Below, in pieces: positions 43,830 to 55,844 of a DNA stretch of 64,000 nucleotides (position 1 is the stretch's first letter; each line of letters starts with the position of its first letter). The position numbers and the translations under genes are program-made. The notes beneath the pieces are model-generated. The model did no database searches, was not told the origin of the DNA, and saw only the letters and a list, made by a program, of their open reading frames with translations. The DNA is from Thysanoteuthis rhombus (lineage: Eukaryota > Mollusca > Cephalopoda > Oegopsida > Thysanoteuthidae), in contig OY735220.1 of assembly GCA_963457665.1 (NCBI GenBank), forward strand, positions 32,615,969-32,679,968, read 5' to 3'.

Positions 43830-45830
43830 AATTGCGAATTATCATATAAAAACATGTATTATGTTTAACAAAAATATAATTGTCAAATCTTCATCTGCTT
43901 CCTCGTCCATGGATAGGATTACGGTGCTTAGTCTAGTTCAGCTCAATACAAAAATAGGGAAGTACCCAAAAGAATCTTGAATTCACAAGCTTGAGATTCT
44001 AGCAAAGAAGCTAACACTGTATTCCAGATGTCTCTTTTGCTATCATTATATAAAGGTTTTCAGTGATACTCATAGATTGCAAAAGTGCATCACCGCTGTG
44101 GTCTACTGATATGAAGGGTTTTCTTTGATTTTGTATTTTTGTAGTGAAACACCTGAGACAACAGTGAAGTCGCATAACTGTATTGGTGTGTACAGGGTGG
44201 GCATTTGCTACTGAAAGCTAAAGATTGTAAATGTTGATGGCACATGTCCATGAAAGAAGAAAACTATCTCTACCATCTCATTATTTTTGTTTGGATTTAA
44301 TTGATTTTTTTTTATTATACTATTGAAGAAAGATTCATAGCTAGAGTTTGTGCCTGAAAAGAGGCAACTTCAGAAGATCTACGGGAAAGATTTTCTCAGA
44401 AATACACCAAGTGTGTCTCAACGCATAATATTATCTATGGAAAAAAGAGAGTTTTTCTACTGGAGGGGTTCTCAACCCTTAAACATTTTGGCCATCCAGC
44501 GACTAGAAGAAATAATCAAATAACTCAGTAGAAGCGTCATATTTTGGACGGACTTAGAAATATTTTTGAAATAGAAATTTCAGATCCACAACCAGAAAAA
44601 AGATTCGGGGTTAAAACCAATGGAAGTCAAATTCAATGCTGAGAATAGAGGATAATATGCAGACAATTTTGTAGTAGTGGTTTGCGAACTAATTACGGCA
44701 TTACTACTGTTGTGAGTTCGATCCCCAAATGCTGCTCCACACTTGCTAACTTGTACCTAACTAATCTTAGTGAAAAAATATAAGATAAATATTCCTGGGA
44801 GTGCACCCAGGAGTGGAGCTGGAGATTTGGGGGCCAGGTTCTTTAAAGGACCCCCTCCTTAGAACTGTGACTCCCAACCATCGTATAATGTTACTAGAAA
44901 TGCAGTAGATGAACGACTATTCATAAAGCTTTGGGGGGTGGGTTCCCACCATTAGGAGCCCGAAAGGACGATTTTAAATCGCCCTACCCCTCAGCTACAC
45001 CCGAGCCCTCTCTATACTTAGATTTGTACGTTTTTATAGATGTTTGGACACTGGTGGATGTTGGTCGGTAATTGCAGGAGACGGTAGTGGAAGTGTCTCA
45101 CAGGTTATAAAGGACATTTGAAAACCATTTCGAATGCTTTGACCCGAAAGCTCGGGTGAAATCCATCATCTTAATTTCATCTTAAACAGTCAGTCAAGGT
45201 TGTCGAACAGTTGGCATCTGTTTTTGTTCGCTGGGTCCCCGCCTTTACTAACGAACATCCTCAATCGGACATACACGTTTTCAGCACAGGTCGAATGGTC
45301 CCTATTTCTTTTAGTAGTCAGTGGGTGCAAAAATCTTATGCTGTGCAATTCTTTGCTAGTGATAAGAGTACGTACGCACTTTTAAATTCGACATAGCGAG
45401 TCGATATTTTAAAAAATAAAAACCCAGTAAGCTATCGACAGAATTTAATATCTTTTGTGCTCACATTAATTTACTCTGTGCGCTGGTTACGATACGTATG
45501 AGTGTGTGCACAGCTAAGAAGGAAAAATGCCGATAACTTCTATTTCCAAGCACAGTTAAGCCTGATGCACAACCAAATAAACGAAATATACTGAAGGTAG
45601 GAAGATTGTTATGCGTCAATCTTCGCAAGTTGGAGTAATCTTGGTTTAGAAAATCAGCATTCGAAATGCTGGCTTTTACCGACCGGTGGGAAATACGCGA
45701 TTGCCGTGGCCATAAGGGAAGTAACAATAACTATAGGTATGTTTTAAGCTTAGCCTAGTCTTGAATAACCAAGAGAAATTTAAATAACTACCGTAACAAA
45801 TTCATTTTGTGTTAATAGCCCTGAGAAACG
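43830..45830. other. Unassigned, with candidate transposon ends
   Basis: 44463-44480 (GGAGGGGTTCTCAACCCTTA) resembles a hAT terminus but no partner was found. 44810-45005 may be a small MITE: AGGAGTGGAGCTGGAG at 44811 pairs loosely with CCTCAGCTACACCCGAG at 44990. 44690-44760 has a tRNA-like GTTGTGAGTTCGATCCCC. A 61-codon frame at 45211-45396 contains VRWVP but no further mariner motif. Confidence 0.35.
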
Positions 45831-45834
45831 TATA

Positions 45835-46050
45835 AATGCACTTCTCTCTTTACTCTAATACATCGCCAGATATCTTGAAAAAACGTCTCGTTTCTGGCAT
45901 GACACAATGGCTGACAATGCAAAGAGCAGGTGTGTTTGAGAAATCTAGCAAACCATCCTCCCATAACTACGTCACCTGCCAAGGCAGTTGCAGCAAAGGC
46001 TGTTACCCCTATAATCAACCTGTCCCAAAAAGCAGTAGCAAATGACCTGA
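45835..46050 (+). repeat. Dispersed repeat shared with 59930-60170
   Basis: CAGATATCTTGAAAAAACGT, TCTCGTTTCTGGCATG, GGCTGACAATGCAAAGAGCA and TGTGTTTGAG parallel 60017-60090 (CAAATATCTTGACATATGTA, TCTCGTTACTGGCATG, GGTTGACAGAGAAAAGAG). It is an old repeat pair with no recognised class. Confidence 0.5.
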
Positions 46051-46550
46051 GAGACTAACGTGGTAACCATTACTCTACGGTAGACGCCCACCGTCGGTTA
46101 CTAGTTGTTTTATTTACTCGTGCCACCGACGAGGATAGGATATGACACAAGGTCATTTTGATGTGGAGTTCCCCATGTGTACGTTTGGGTGACGTCAATC
46201 ATCTCTTCAATCTTCGCAACTAGTGTCGCAGAGACATTAAAACACTTGACTTGGTCACAGGACGAATCCAGATCCCACTTGTCTTGAGGTCTCAGAACGA
46301 ACCCTAAGCCCCCATTGACTTGACTACGAGGAGTAATGCCACTCCCCAGTTAACCCTCATTGGCTATGACACCTCATCTGCATCCGTCTGCCTGAATTCA
46401 CAGATGCCAGGGCAGCCTTCTGCCAGGTAAGTACCATTACTGTTTGTTAGATGTAGACAACTTCGAAACAAAGCCAGACTTTTGAAGTTCACAGTGAGGA
46501 TCGAAATCATCAATAAAATCTCTGAAGTAGCTATATGAAATTTAACTTTT
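46051..46550. other. GC-richer stretch, possible distant relative of the 27.6 kb unit
   Basis: ATTTACTCGTGCCACCGACG, TATGACACAAGGTCATTTTG and AACCCTCATTGGCTATGAC occur in the same order as similar words in the tandem unit at 27572-28461. Similarity is too weak to be sure. Confidence 0.3.
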
Positions 46551-46552
46551 TT

Positions 46553-46740
46553 GAAACAGTCAACAAAAACTGTCAACAAAACTGTCTGTACAGGTTTCTT
46601 CAGTTTTTATGCGGGTCTTACCGACTGGTACGCTGTCTATGTAGCAATTTTTGTATAGAATATGTAGGCCACACAAATGGAGTTGAAGGACAGATATTTT
46701 AACACTTCGTTTATTCGTAATTCTATGACCCTTAAATCAG
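46553..46740 (+). repeat. R450 repeat (copy 9, 5' part only)
   Basis: ACAGTCAACAAAAACTGTCA, CAGGTTTCTTCAGTTTTTAT, GTAGGCCACACAAATGGAGT and TTAACACTTCGTTTATTC match the 5' third of the family. The GATCAC-containing 3' part is absent. Confidence 0.6.
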
Positions 46741-47470
46741 CTGTGCAGATCGGAAAATAAAGAATGTGACGAGATTTGGACTCGTGTCCCTCATCTTTGG
46801 GAGCTTTTTTGGTAGACCCTTTCATATTTGGCTACGAGAGATACTTGTATGAAACATACAAGTTTATCTATGCAACCAAAATAACTTTTTCTGTTTTACT
46901 GTCCGTACCAGTGGACTCTTCTACTTTAAAATAACAATATCAACGATAAAAATATCACCTACCAGCCATTTGAAATAATGGGCTTTTCCACTGAAACGTG
47001 TTCGGTGGTTTCTTTCCTAAAAAATCACCTCATAGAAATTCAAATATATTTGAGATTTTCACAGGGATCAACTAGCAAAACCATAATATTCACTTCTCCG
47101 AACGCCATACGCCACCAGCTTGTATGTTTACATTTTACACTAGTTGTGTTAAAAATGATATTATTGGAATTTCGAACAGGAATTGTTTTCAATTGTTTTA
47201 AATTTTTGACTAGAATTCCTCTCATCCGAATTTCGGTTGCTTTTATTACAAAAAGCAGCAGAAACAAGATAAATAAAAAAAATAGCAAAAAAGTGAAGAT
47301 AACAATTATACGTACTTCATCTGCTCTTGTCATTTACTAATGGGTATTGACTCCAGACAGAGACAGGTTATCAAAAAAAATTCTATCTTGCACAACCAGA
47401 AGGAAAAATCGGTTTACACAAAGTACCTACATCCTAACAATTCTTAACCTTATAAAATCTAGATCACCTA
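46741..47470. other. Unassigned
   Basis: Mirrored frames on both strands (120 codons plus at 46978-47340, 97 codons minus) have no recognisable domain and an AT-rich composition. The minus-strand peptide is Leu/Phe-rich by composition only. Confidence 0.3.
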
Positions 47471-47476
47471 AATGCT

Positions 47477-47540
47477 ATCTCTCTCTCTCTCTCTCTCTCT
47501 CTTTCTATCCCCCTCCCTCTGTGTGTGTGTGTGTGTATGT
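47477..47540. repeat. (CT)n and (TG)n microsatellites
   Basis: CTCTCT at 47477-47503 and TGTGTG at 47519-47537 lie directly before R450 copy 10. Confidence 0.9.
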
Positions 47541-47550
47541 ATTTTTGAAT

Positions 47551-47982
47551 CCAAAACTGTCACTAGGAACATAGGCTTGTTAAGTTTTTAAGTTGGTTTG
47601 GCTGCGTGGCTATCTAAATACCTGTCACGCGCACGGGTCATGCAAATGGAGCTAGAGAGTTGGAGATTCACATATTTACTCCTTACAGTGTCAAAAAAAA
47701 TGAATTGTTTTTCTAATCCTTCCTGCTTGATGAATAGGTTGAAGTATGGGGTCCAATGTTCAATGTAAGTTTACGCTAAATTGGTCAGTTTGTATCCGGC
47801 AACGTTCATACTTTTTTTTAAATTCAGATCTTTGTTGTTTGTTTTTTTTCTGTGATCACTATCCAATAAAAGAGGAGGGAAGTAGCTCATTTATTGATCA
47901 CCTCTTTTTCCAATTCTTTATTTCATCACCCCTAATACGGCCACGTCATGGTTTCTACTGTATGACTCACCAGACCTGTCCT
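47551..47982 (+). repeat. R450 repeat (copy 10)
   Basis: It runs from AAAACTGTCACTAGGAACAT and AAGTTGGTTTGGCTG, AATGGAGCTAGAGAGTTGGA, through TCAATGTAAGTTTACGCTAA, TGATCACTATCCAATAAAAG and TTTATTGATCACCTC, to GACTCACCAGACCTGTCCTG. It is close to full length. Confidence 0.75.
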
Positions 47983-48028
47983 GTTTAGTAGTCATTGCTC
48001 TTGTATCGATGAAAAAATGAAAGGGTCG

Positions 48029-48029
<1 letters not shown>

Positions 48030-48072
<43 letters not shown>

Positions 48073-48420
48073 TCTTTTGACATCTTCCGTTGGGCGTAGA
48101 CCTTCCCCTGGATTCGCCAGATCTATCGTGGACGTCACAGAGCCAATACTGTCTGAATTTGTTTAGTTCGTCTCCCTACCTGATATTTTGCCGGGCTCAG
48201 TTGCGCATGTGATCTCAAGGGATCCATACTGTGAGTCGTGATATTCATCGGTTGTCTGTCGTTCTTGCCACATGACTAGCCCATTGCCATTTGAGCTTCT
48301 TAATGGATTTGCATGCTTCTCAGTTTGCTTCAGCTCCATAGGTGACTATCAGGAGGGTGCAGTGGTTATGTGCCCTTTTTTGCTGGAACAATGGGATCTT
48401 CTTGTTTTTGAAACAGTCGA
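48030..48420 (-). mobile_element. RTE-type LINE 3' fragment with internal deletion
   Basis: A long pure CAT tail lies at 48030-48071. The minus-strand coding region (GKVY, YWLRDVHDR, WAxHVARM equivalents) is present, but the copy jumps from the KKLKWQ region near 48300 to the KLRS/VTYGAE region near 48320, so about 130 bp of family sequence is missing. Confidence 0.75.
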
Positions 48421-48794
48421 TATATCTTTGTAAATGTGAAATGTACAATACTAACGTGTTCTAATTATCTGTTCGTCTTGATCAGGAATCAGCAACTTCT
48501 TTTTGTAATGGCACACTTTTAATTTTTCTAGTTTTGACCATGGCTCACAAGTATATTATATTATATATTACATGTACAAATATGCTCCTGAGACCAATAA
48601 GTTTCAAATATCTACTCTGCAAATAAAAAGCTATAAAGAAATCAGCATGAAGTGTTTATATTTATCCATTCATACAGCAAATAATTACTGATCATTTCAT
48701 CGAAATTTTATTGAAATACACCGATTAGCTAATTTTTGGTAGAATTATGAAATCTGACTGTATGGACACATGTCGCAATTCGTCAACAGTTCGT

Positions 48795-49186
48795 GGACAT
48801 GCCTACAGTAAGCAAATAACACAATGTAAGCAACTGAGAAGTATGCAACGTGCGCATGAGAGAATCATACTCAACCTTACATGGAGAGATCATAAGGCAG
48901 CACAGTATATCAGGAAGAAAACGGGAGTCCGAGACATCATAGAAACTATCAAAAATCTTAATTGGGCATGAGCAGGCCATGTTGTAAGAATGGCAGACAG
49001 CCGATGTTCATTACAGCTCACAAGATGGATCCCCAGAGATCACATGAGAAACCGAGGCCGACAGAACACAAGATGGAGAGATGAACTAGACAGATTCAGG
49101 AAATACTGGTTTCGCGACCCCACGATAGAGAATTGTGGCGAATCCTGGGGAAGGACTATGTCCAACGACGGACGTTAAAAGACTGA

Positions 49187-49218
<32 letters not shown>

Positions 49219-49228
49219 ATGATGACGA
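48795..49228 (+). mobile_element. RTE-type LINE 3' fragment
   Basis: The frame 48747-48971 reads KQLRSMQRAHERIILNLTWR, DHKAAQYIRKKTGVRDIIET, IKNLNWA, then stops. The next piece, 48990-49178, reads MADSRCSLQLTRWIPRDHMR, NRGRQNTRWRDELDRFRKYW. The tail is (CTG)n then (ATG)n at 49184-49224, a tail variant with CTG repeats before ATG. Confidence 0.85.
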
Positions 49229-49676
49229 AGCAGAAAATTAAACAAATCGTGTCACAGAAGACTATCTAAAAGCTATCAACTGGTCATTTGTCCACGAATA
49301 CACGTTTAGAAAAATACATTTTTTTTTTTACAGAGAGCACCTCAGTAGCCCAGTTGGGGGTCGTGGACTGCCTATCGCCAACCACTAGTCTGAGATATAC
49401 GCTTAACCTACCGTATAACTCAGCTGTTTTATTAATAGTCATTTATGATTGACGGCTATTTGAGACAAAATTTGGAAAAAAATGGGTCGGGGTGAAATAT
49501 GAGCAAGAGATAAAAATACTGATGGAAAAAAAAGTTCCGGTCCACGAAGGTCAATTAATTTCGGAGAGCGGATGTCGAATAGTAGAATAAACTTCCTCTT
49601 GACTCTGTTTGCAAAGACGATCAGTTACAATTAACAAAAAAATTATGAACATGACAATAGCAATAATAAAATGAAA
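49229..49676. other. Unassigned
   Basis: Nothing is recognised between the LINE tail and the next R450 copy, apart from a T-run at 49319-49329 and a weakly tRNA-like CAGTAGCCCAGTTGGGGGTC at 49345. Confidence 0.3.
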
Positions 49677-50165
49677 GGTCCGATTAGTCACTCATTAGAA
49701 ACCGTCACGTGACCAACGTCTTTTGGCAGCATGCCTCGTTGGTGGTGATCAACTAAAAATCGGGGAAAAGTTGGATTCATGGATAAAGGTTATTCTTTTC
49801 GCTTTTCGTAGGATCACTAAAAAAATCCGAATTAAATAAACAACAAATAAAAAAAAACGAAAAAAAACAAACAAACACAAGCGTGAATGCTTCCGGGCAC
49901 AAACAGAGAGGGACAAATTTAACATAAACTTACATTATAAATTTGGCCCCTAACCCCCTAAGAACTTTTTTGGTGGGGCTAGAATTTTAAAATAACCCAA
50001 GAGAAGCGTTTTTCCTGACATAATAATGGGGGAATGTTCAAATTTTCAGTTCCCCAACTCTATCGGTGTGACCTTTACGTATGACAAATTCACAGCCATG
50101 TAGTCAGGCAGTGTCACTTAAGAACTGAATAAGCCTATGTCGACAGTTCTGTTTGACGGTTCCTC
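49677..50165 (-). repeat. R450 repeat (copy 11)
   Basis: This is a full-length minus-strand copy. On plus it starts GGTCCGATTAGTCACTCATT and GTCACGTGACCAACGTCTTT, includes TAGGATCACTAAAAAAATCC and TAACATAAACTTACATTATA, and ends ACTTAAGAACTGAATAAGCC and ATGTCGACAGTTCTGTTTGA. Confidence 0.75.
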
Positions 50166-51314
50166 TTAAGCATAGCAACAATTATAAATTGGTAGATTGA
50201 TAGATAGATTGATAGATAGATAGATCTGTGCGTTTATGAAAGTCAAGAATAAGATAAATAAAGAAATGGGATTTCCGCATGTCTATAAGGTTAGCTGCTA
50301 AATGAAGAAAAACATTTTTGGAGCTGTTATGTAAATGTAAATGTATTTAAAGGGAAAAAAGGAAGCGTTCTTTTAACCTGACGTTATTATTTGACAGGAA
50401 AAATGATGACGCTTTCTATTGAAGTAGCGCTATGCAACACTATCTCTGACGTCAGAGGGTAAAGCAGACGATATAGGAAAACATAAACTTGTCGCTGTAA
50501 TCAGTTTATAGAATAAACACAGCGTTGTCAAGTATGGTGTGTTATATATTGCTAAAACTGTCTTCAATAATGGCTGAAATTGGCTTTTCTCTCCATTCCA
50601 GGCTAACTTTCTAACTATAAACTCATCAACAGCTCACATCAAATAAAATAACTATACACTGAGACTCCAGTACAAGTTATTTATAAAACGTACATGCTTA
50701 CTGTTAAACTTTCTGAGTATTTTTTAAATGGTCGTATTTTTGACAATCGTAAAAATTTAGAATTGGAAAAAAAAACCCAGCTAGATATAGTCAAAAAATG
50801 GCTAATTCTGCAACCCTGAGGAAACATAATAGTTTTACGCGTCATTCAAATAGACTTGTATAGGTTTACATTCATATGCATAACTACTTATATACTCAGA
50901 AAATGTACATTTATGATATACAATGGTATAAGTACACTGTGATCTTATACTTATCAAATTTACTAACAACGTCAAAGGTAAACACACTTCCCCCTCCGTC
51001 TCCTTCTCTCCCTTCTACACAATTTTTTTCTTCATCATGCTTCGTACTCACGCACGCCCACCATTTATACACACCCACGAATGAAAATATAAATCCATGG
51101 GACATAAACAACTCAGATAAAAGCAATTTAAAAAAAAGAACATAGAAGAGTTGATCAATAAGTCTGTATCCTGACTCATTGTTATTAGCCGAATTTTGAT
51201 AGGAAATATTCATCGTAACCAGTCTAAATGAATTAGCGCACTACTCACACAATTGTTAAAGTCAAGATCAAACTAACTGTAAATTGATTAGTCCAGTTCT
51301 GACCTAGACATAAG
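50166..51314. other. Unassigned
   Basis: A (GATA)-like run lies at 50193-50224. 50790-50817 (AATGGCTAATTCTGCAACCC) resembles the GGCAACCCTG MITE end. Other frames are short and unrecognised. Confidence 0.35.
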
Positions 51315-51762
51315 AAACCGTCAACCAAAACTGTCAACCAGGATGGTCAACAGATGTATCTTCAGTCTTTAAGTGCGTCTGGCTGTTTGTCTGGTTATGT
51401 GCGTGTCTCGAGTACTGGGCACACCAATGGAGCAAAAAGACCGAACATTAAACATTGACTCCTTATCATGTTTTAAAAAAATCGTTTTTTGTTTTTCACC
51501 CCACTTCATCAAAAAAGGTCATTAGAGAGGGTTCAAATTACAATGTAAGTGTATGCTAAATAGGTTCCTTTGTATTTATCCGGCTGCGTTCTCAGGCTTG
51601 CTTTTTGGGAAATTTCGTCCTTTTCAGTGATCCTACAAAAAGCGAGAGAAGTTGTTTAACCCCCTTTTGCCAATTTTTGATTGATCACCCCTAACATGCC
51701 ATGCTGCCAATAGACGGTGGTCACGTGACGGTTTTTATTGAGTGAACAACCAAACCCGTCAT
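51315..51762 (+). repeat. R450 repeat (copy 12)
   Basis: It runs from AACCGTCAACCAAAACTGTC, GTATCTTCAGTCTTTAAGTG, GGGCACACCAATGGAGCAA, through AAATTACAATGTAAGTGTAT, GTGATCCTACAAAAAGCGAG, ATGCCATGCTGCCAATAGAC and GTCACGTGACGGTTTTTATT to AACAACCAAACCCGTC. It is the best starting point for a consensus because both ends are clear. Confidence 0.8.
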
Positions 51763-52639
51763 TCAGTTTATGTTTACTAATATCAAGTTTGGGTGGTTTC
51801 CAGGTTCGCGCCCGTATATTATAGCTGGTATTATGCATTGAGTGTATCGTTTTACGATTTATTAATTTTTAGCAATTTGCTTTTCATTATACAGATAAAG
51901 TAAAATAAGTGCCTTTACGATGGCCACAGCAACAGATGTCCTGGTACGGGCTTCACAGAACACAAGATTCTCCAAGAGCTGGGGTCAGATTCATGCCTTT
52001 TCCAAAAACATCAGTGCCAGTCTCAGAAGGGGTTTGAACTCACCCCTCCTAGTCTATTTTCGACACTTCCATTTGCTCTTCAGTATGTCTCTATCATAGC
52101 AAATGCTTTCCAACCGCTCAAGGGAACCGTTTTCAATAATTCAATTTTCACTTCACTTCTACATATGTTTTGATTTATGTAACTATTGGGTAAGGACCTT
52201 GTTTATGGAATTATCTAAACGTATATAAAGGAATCGTTTTCGGTAATGATGAAGAATTACTAAGGATATTGCAAAAATGTTACTTTCTTTATTGAATCTC
52301 TGGAAAGATTGCTCAGAATTTTGTGGATCACACTTTGAATACCGCAGCAGTTTAATCGCCTGACGTTGGTAAAAGTATTTTTTAAGTGTTAACAGAGAGA
52401 AAGTCAATCGAAAGAAATATCAAAAAGATCTGGTGAAACGGGAAGCCAATGTTAAGCAACTTAACTTGAGCAAAGAGAACAAATGGCAAACACGTTACTT
52501 CCTTTTCCCTAAAGTACCGATAATTATCTCTTATGTAAAAGAATGCAAGTGTTATCTGACTCAGTTTTAGACATGTCATTTAACATTGTACGCGATACAG
52601 CAATAATAAGATGGAGAGACAGTCTTACGTTCGACTAAT
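51763..52639. other. Unassigned, possible SINE remnant
   Basis: 51960-52100 has GGGGTTTGAACTCACCCC (B-box-like) and AGTATGTCTCTATCATAGC, resembling the tail at 59970-60020. No gene was seen. Confidence 0.3.
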
Positions 52640-52857
52640 TTCACTATTATGGTTAAACAAGTTAATTTTTCAATTGTGGCTGAATTAGTTAATTTTGCTA
52701 TCGTGGCTAAACTAGTTAATCTTCCTATTACGTCTAAACTTGTTAATTTTACTATTATGGCTAACGTAGTTGATTTTACTATTGTAGCTAAACTAGTTAA
52801 TTTTACTACTATGGCTAAACTAGTTTATTTCACTATTATGGCTAAACTAGTTAATCC
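52640..52857 (+). repeat. 27 bp minisatellite, about 8 units, open frame
   Basis: Units of the form TTTTACTATTATGGCTAAAC followed by TAGTTAA repeat every 27 bp, with substitutions. Because 27 is a multiple of three, an 84-codon frame stays open through all units, giving a 9-residue repeat (AKLVNFTIM and variants such as AELVNFAIV and ANVVDFTIV). The frame ends soon after the array. Confidence 0.85.
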
Positions 52858-52894
52858 CCGTGAAAAAATTCACAAGTATTGCACTTGCATATTG

Positions 52895-53500
52895 CAGTTT
52901 TGATTAGGGGAGATTTTGTTGTAGTATGGCCAAAGTATTTTTATAGAAATTATTCTAACTGAAGAATAGGCTGAAAAACAAAGCATTAAATTATAATAAG
53001 ACGTTGAAGAGTTTCTGGAATTGCACTAATCAAGGTATACCTGTATTTTATTTGAATTTCCATAAGATGATTTTTTTAGAAAATGAACCACAGAATACCT
53101 TTCAATGGAAGAGCCCATTGTTATAGACGATGAAATAAAAAGAAAAAAATCACCTTGTTCATTACACAGGGATACCTTGAATAGTTCAGTTTTGATTAAT
53201 ACGGATTCTGATATTATACGGTGGAGATATTTCTGTATTAATATAACTAAGTATAAGCTGAGGAAAAATTACATTGAATTATAATAAGACCTTGAACAGT
53301 GCAGTTTTGTTCAACAGTACCAATTTTAGGGGAAACATATTAAGTGCATTAATCAAGATATAACAGTATTTTAATTGAATTTCAATAGATTAATTTTCCA
53401 AAAAATAAACTACTGAATCAGTTTCTGTGGAAGAGTTCATTGTCAATGACATTATTACCTTTTGTTATTGAGAGAAGAATAAACAGAAAAAATCATACTG
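52895..53500 (+). repeat. Local repeat family L1, cluster a
   Basis: Two diverged copies occur of a block containing AATTATAATAAGACSTTGAA, GCACTAATCAAGGTATACCT, GTATTTTATTTGAATTTC and GAAGAGYYCATTGT (copies near 52985-53130 and 53278-53445), interleaved with CAGTTTTGATTAATACGG-like words. The family recurs at 53780-54080 and 55845-56215 but was not noticed elsewhere in the window. Confidence 0.6.
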
Positions 53501-53639
53501 ATCATTATTAGTGTTGATTCTTCAATTTGCCTCTCTATATTGAAATTGTTCTCACTTTTAGATTATTGTAAGGCACAGGTCAATATGCACTCTATGTCAC
53601 AGGTTTTAAAAAAACCCAGTGTGAATGAGATATTTGAAG

Positions 53640-53770
53640 GAGGAGAAAGAGAAAAAGACAAAAAGGGAGAAAGAGACTGACAGAGAGACAGAGAAACAGA
53701 CAGACAGAGAGAGAGAGAGAGAGGATTAATTAACAGAGAGGGAGTTGAAACTAGAACAGGATAGAGAGAG
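53640..53770 (+). repeat. Purine-rich (GA)n tract
   Basis: GAGAAAGAGAAAAAGAC and GACAGAGAGAGAGAGAGAGG occur between two copies of the L1 repeat. Confidence 0.85.
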
Positions 53771-53779
53771 GGATGTACA

Positions 53780-54080
53780 CAGAAGTACATAGAATAGTGC
53801 GGTTTTGATCAGTGCTTGCTTTTGATATAGTACGGTAAAGTTAATGCTGATCAAAATTGCCCTATTCAAGGTATTCCTGTGTAATGATTACTGTGATTTT
53901 TCCTGTATATTTCATTGTCTCTACCAATGAGCTTTTCCGCTAAAAGGTTACAACGTTGTTGACTAAAATAGTAATTAAAAGCTGGAAAAAAGTCGTTAAA
54001 TTATCATAAGACCTTAAACAGAGCAGTTTTGGACAGTACGAAAAATTTTGCAATTGATTAACTGCACTATACACGTGATA
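53780..54080 (+). repeat. Local repeat family L1, cluster b
   Basis: AGAATAGTGCGGTTTTGATC, GATATAGTACGGTAAAG, TTCAAGGTATTCCTGTGTAA and TATCATAAGACCTTAAACAG correspond to words in clusters a and c in the same order. Confidence 0.55.
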
Positions 54081-54620
54081 ACTGTACATCTGTGTTTTGC
54101 CAAGAGTCAGTAATGATATAGTGACTAACCTTGACAATGTGTGTTTTGCGTCAATGGTTGCAAATGTGCAAGCAAATGATACATGGGCGTCTTTCGATGT
54201 GATTTTTGCAAATATTAGATGAGGTAAGGTGTCTGTTGGTGAGTTTGGCTGAGTGCGTGAGAAGCAGTGGGGGTAGCACCCTGGGAACGCCTGAGAAGAC
54301 CGCCCTTTTATCTTCTTGGAAGGTAGGGGGGCTCACTATATACTACAAAAACTTTCTATCTGAACAATTCACAAACGAAAAAAATTAGCCTAAGCGTATC
54401 CAAATACTTATCTTATATGGCCTCAAAATGACTTTGAAATAGGTTGAATTTAAAAGATTTCGTCGAAGTGGAGAAGGGCTGCCCCCGATCAAGCAGCCCA
54501 GTGTCCTCTCATTTATTTCTTTTAGTATTACAGAGGGAGAGGTTGAGGGGAAAATTGTATATATGTGCACGAGAGATAGAAGAATGTATCAAAGAACACG
54601 TCTATGTTACTATTGCATGA
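54081..54620. other. Unassigned
   Basis: Two mirrored 60-codon frames near 54151-54388 share no known motif. No repeat was recognised. Confidence 0.3.
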
Positions 54621-54629
54621 GATCATCAA

Positions 54630-54631
54630 TA

Positions 54632-54710
<79 letters not shown>

Positions 54711-55170
54711 TGTGTAAATATGTTTGTAGATGCAAAAAAATTAATGTAATGAAGTAGCTCTATGTGAGTTTCTACTAGTGGATAGGTTTATTCGTGAAAG
54801 CATTTGTGTGCGTGTGTGTGTATATATATATAAGTGTGTATGTATATAAGTGTGTGTGTGCATGCATATGTGCGTACATATGTGTATGCGATTGTGTATG
54901 GGCACGGATGCGTTCGTGAGAACGTATCAGTGAAATAGCATGTGTGCGTGTGTATGTGTGCATGTTTGTGTGTGTTTTCTGAAATAGAATGAAAACTTCA
55001 AAGAAAAATCTTGGATTTATCATGCACCCTACGTACACATGCACACACGTATACACACCAATCACACACACGTGTGCGTGTGTGCACACGCATATGCACC
55101 TATTGTGCACACATACCCACATATGTACACAGCTGTGCGTAAATTCGCATGCTTGTGTATGTGTGTGTGA
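54630..55170. repeat. TA/TG/CA-rich alternating purine-pyrimidine region
   Basis: (TA)n at 54630-54680 runs into (TG)n at 54680-54706. Irregular TGTGTG, TATATA, GTGTGCATGC and CACACGTGTGCGTGTG sequence continues to about 55170. The 159-codon minus-strand frame here is a His/Thr-rich translation of these repeats, not a gene. Confidence 0.8.
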
Positions 55171-55844
55171 GAAAGACAGTTCATGTCTGTTTGGTTTTTG
55201 TAACGCTTTTTCTTTCTTTCTTCCTTCTTCACCCAACAAGGTTTTCTGAGTCAATGGGTCAGATTAGGTCAATATCAGGTAAGAGCAAAATGTCCGGTGG
55301 AGTGGAAGGTGGGTAACTTGGCCGGTCGATCGAGCACATAATTATACGTCTCCAATACCATCACCCAGTGACCTCATCAGACATATGTGTAATTACGGAT
55401 GATCAAGACTCTATACCAAGTAGTTACCCAATGTTCCTCAGTCCTTTTATTAATGGTGGGGGAAGGATTAAAAGCCAAAGCTCAGCACTGTGACTTGCAA
55501 GGCTTTGAGAATCAATGATCTGGAAGTTCAACCAAACTTCACAAAACAAAACAAAAAAAATGTCTGTTATGTGTTTCTCTGTGAGATCCCAATTCAAGAA
55601 ACATCCATGACAAATGAGAGACTGCACTGCTTCAATTTTCCAGTCTGTTTGATTCGAATAGTCTTGAATCGTTAGGAACACATAGCTATTGGGCAATGGT
55701 TAGCAAGCTGGACTTGCAGATAATTTCTATCAAGTAATGAAATCGATTCTAACTAAGTGTTTACTACTGTGGACTTGTGCCTGTCCGGGTAAAGCTTAAT
55801 AAGCAGTCTAAAAGCAAACATGTCGAACTTCAGTTCTATACAGC
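55171..55844. other. Unassigned, weak tRNA-like stretch
   Basis: 55695-55790 has GGGCAATGGTTAGCAAGCTG (A-box-like) and GAAATCGATTCTAAC (weak B box). The remaining sequence is unrecognised. Confidence 0.3.

Noticed and set aside
45175-45400. Possible mariner N-terminal fragment (VRWVP in a 61-codon frame)
   Set aside because: Only one short word resembles the family and no neighbouring motif or terminal repeat supports it.
46978-47340. 120-codon plus-strand frame as a host gene
   Set aside because: A mirrored frame of similar length lies on the other strand, and neither peptide shows a motif. The composition is simply AT-rich.
54775-55254. 159-codon His/Thr-rich minus-strand frame
   Set aside because: It is a translation of irregular TG/CA repeats with no domain or codon bias.
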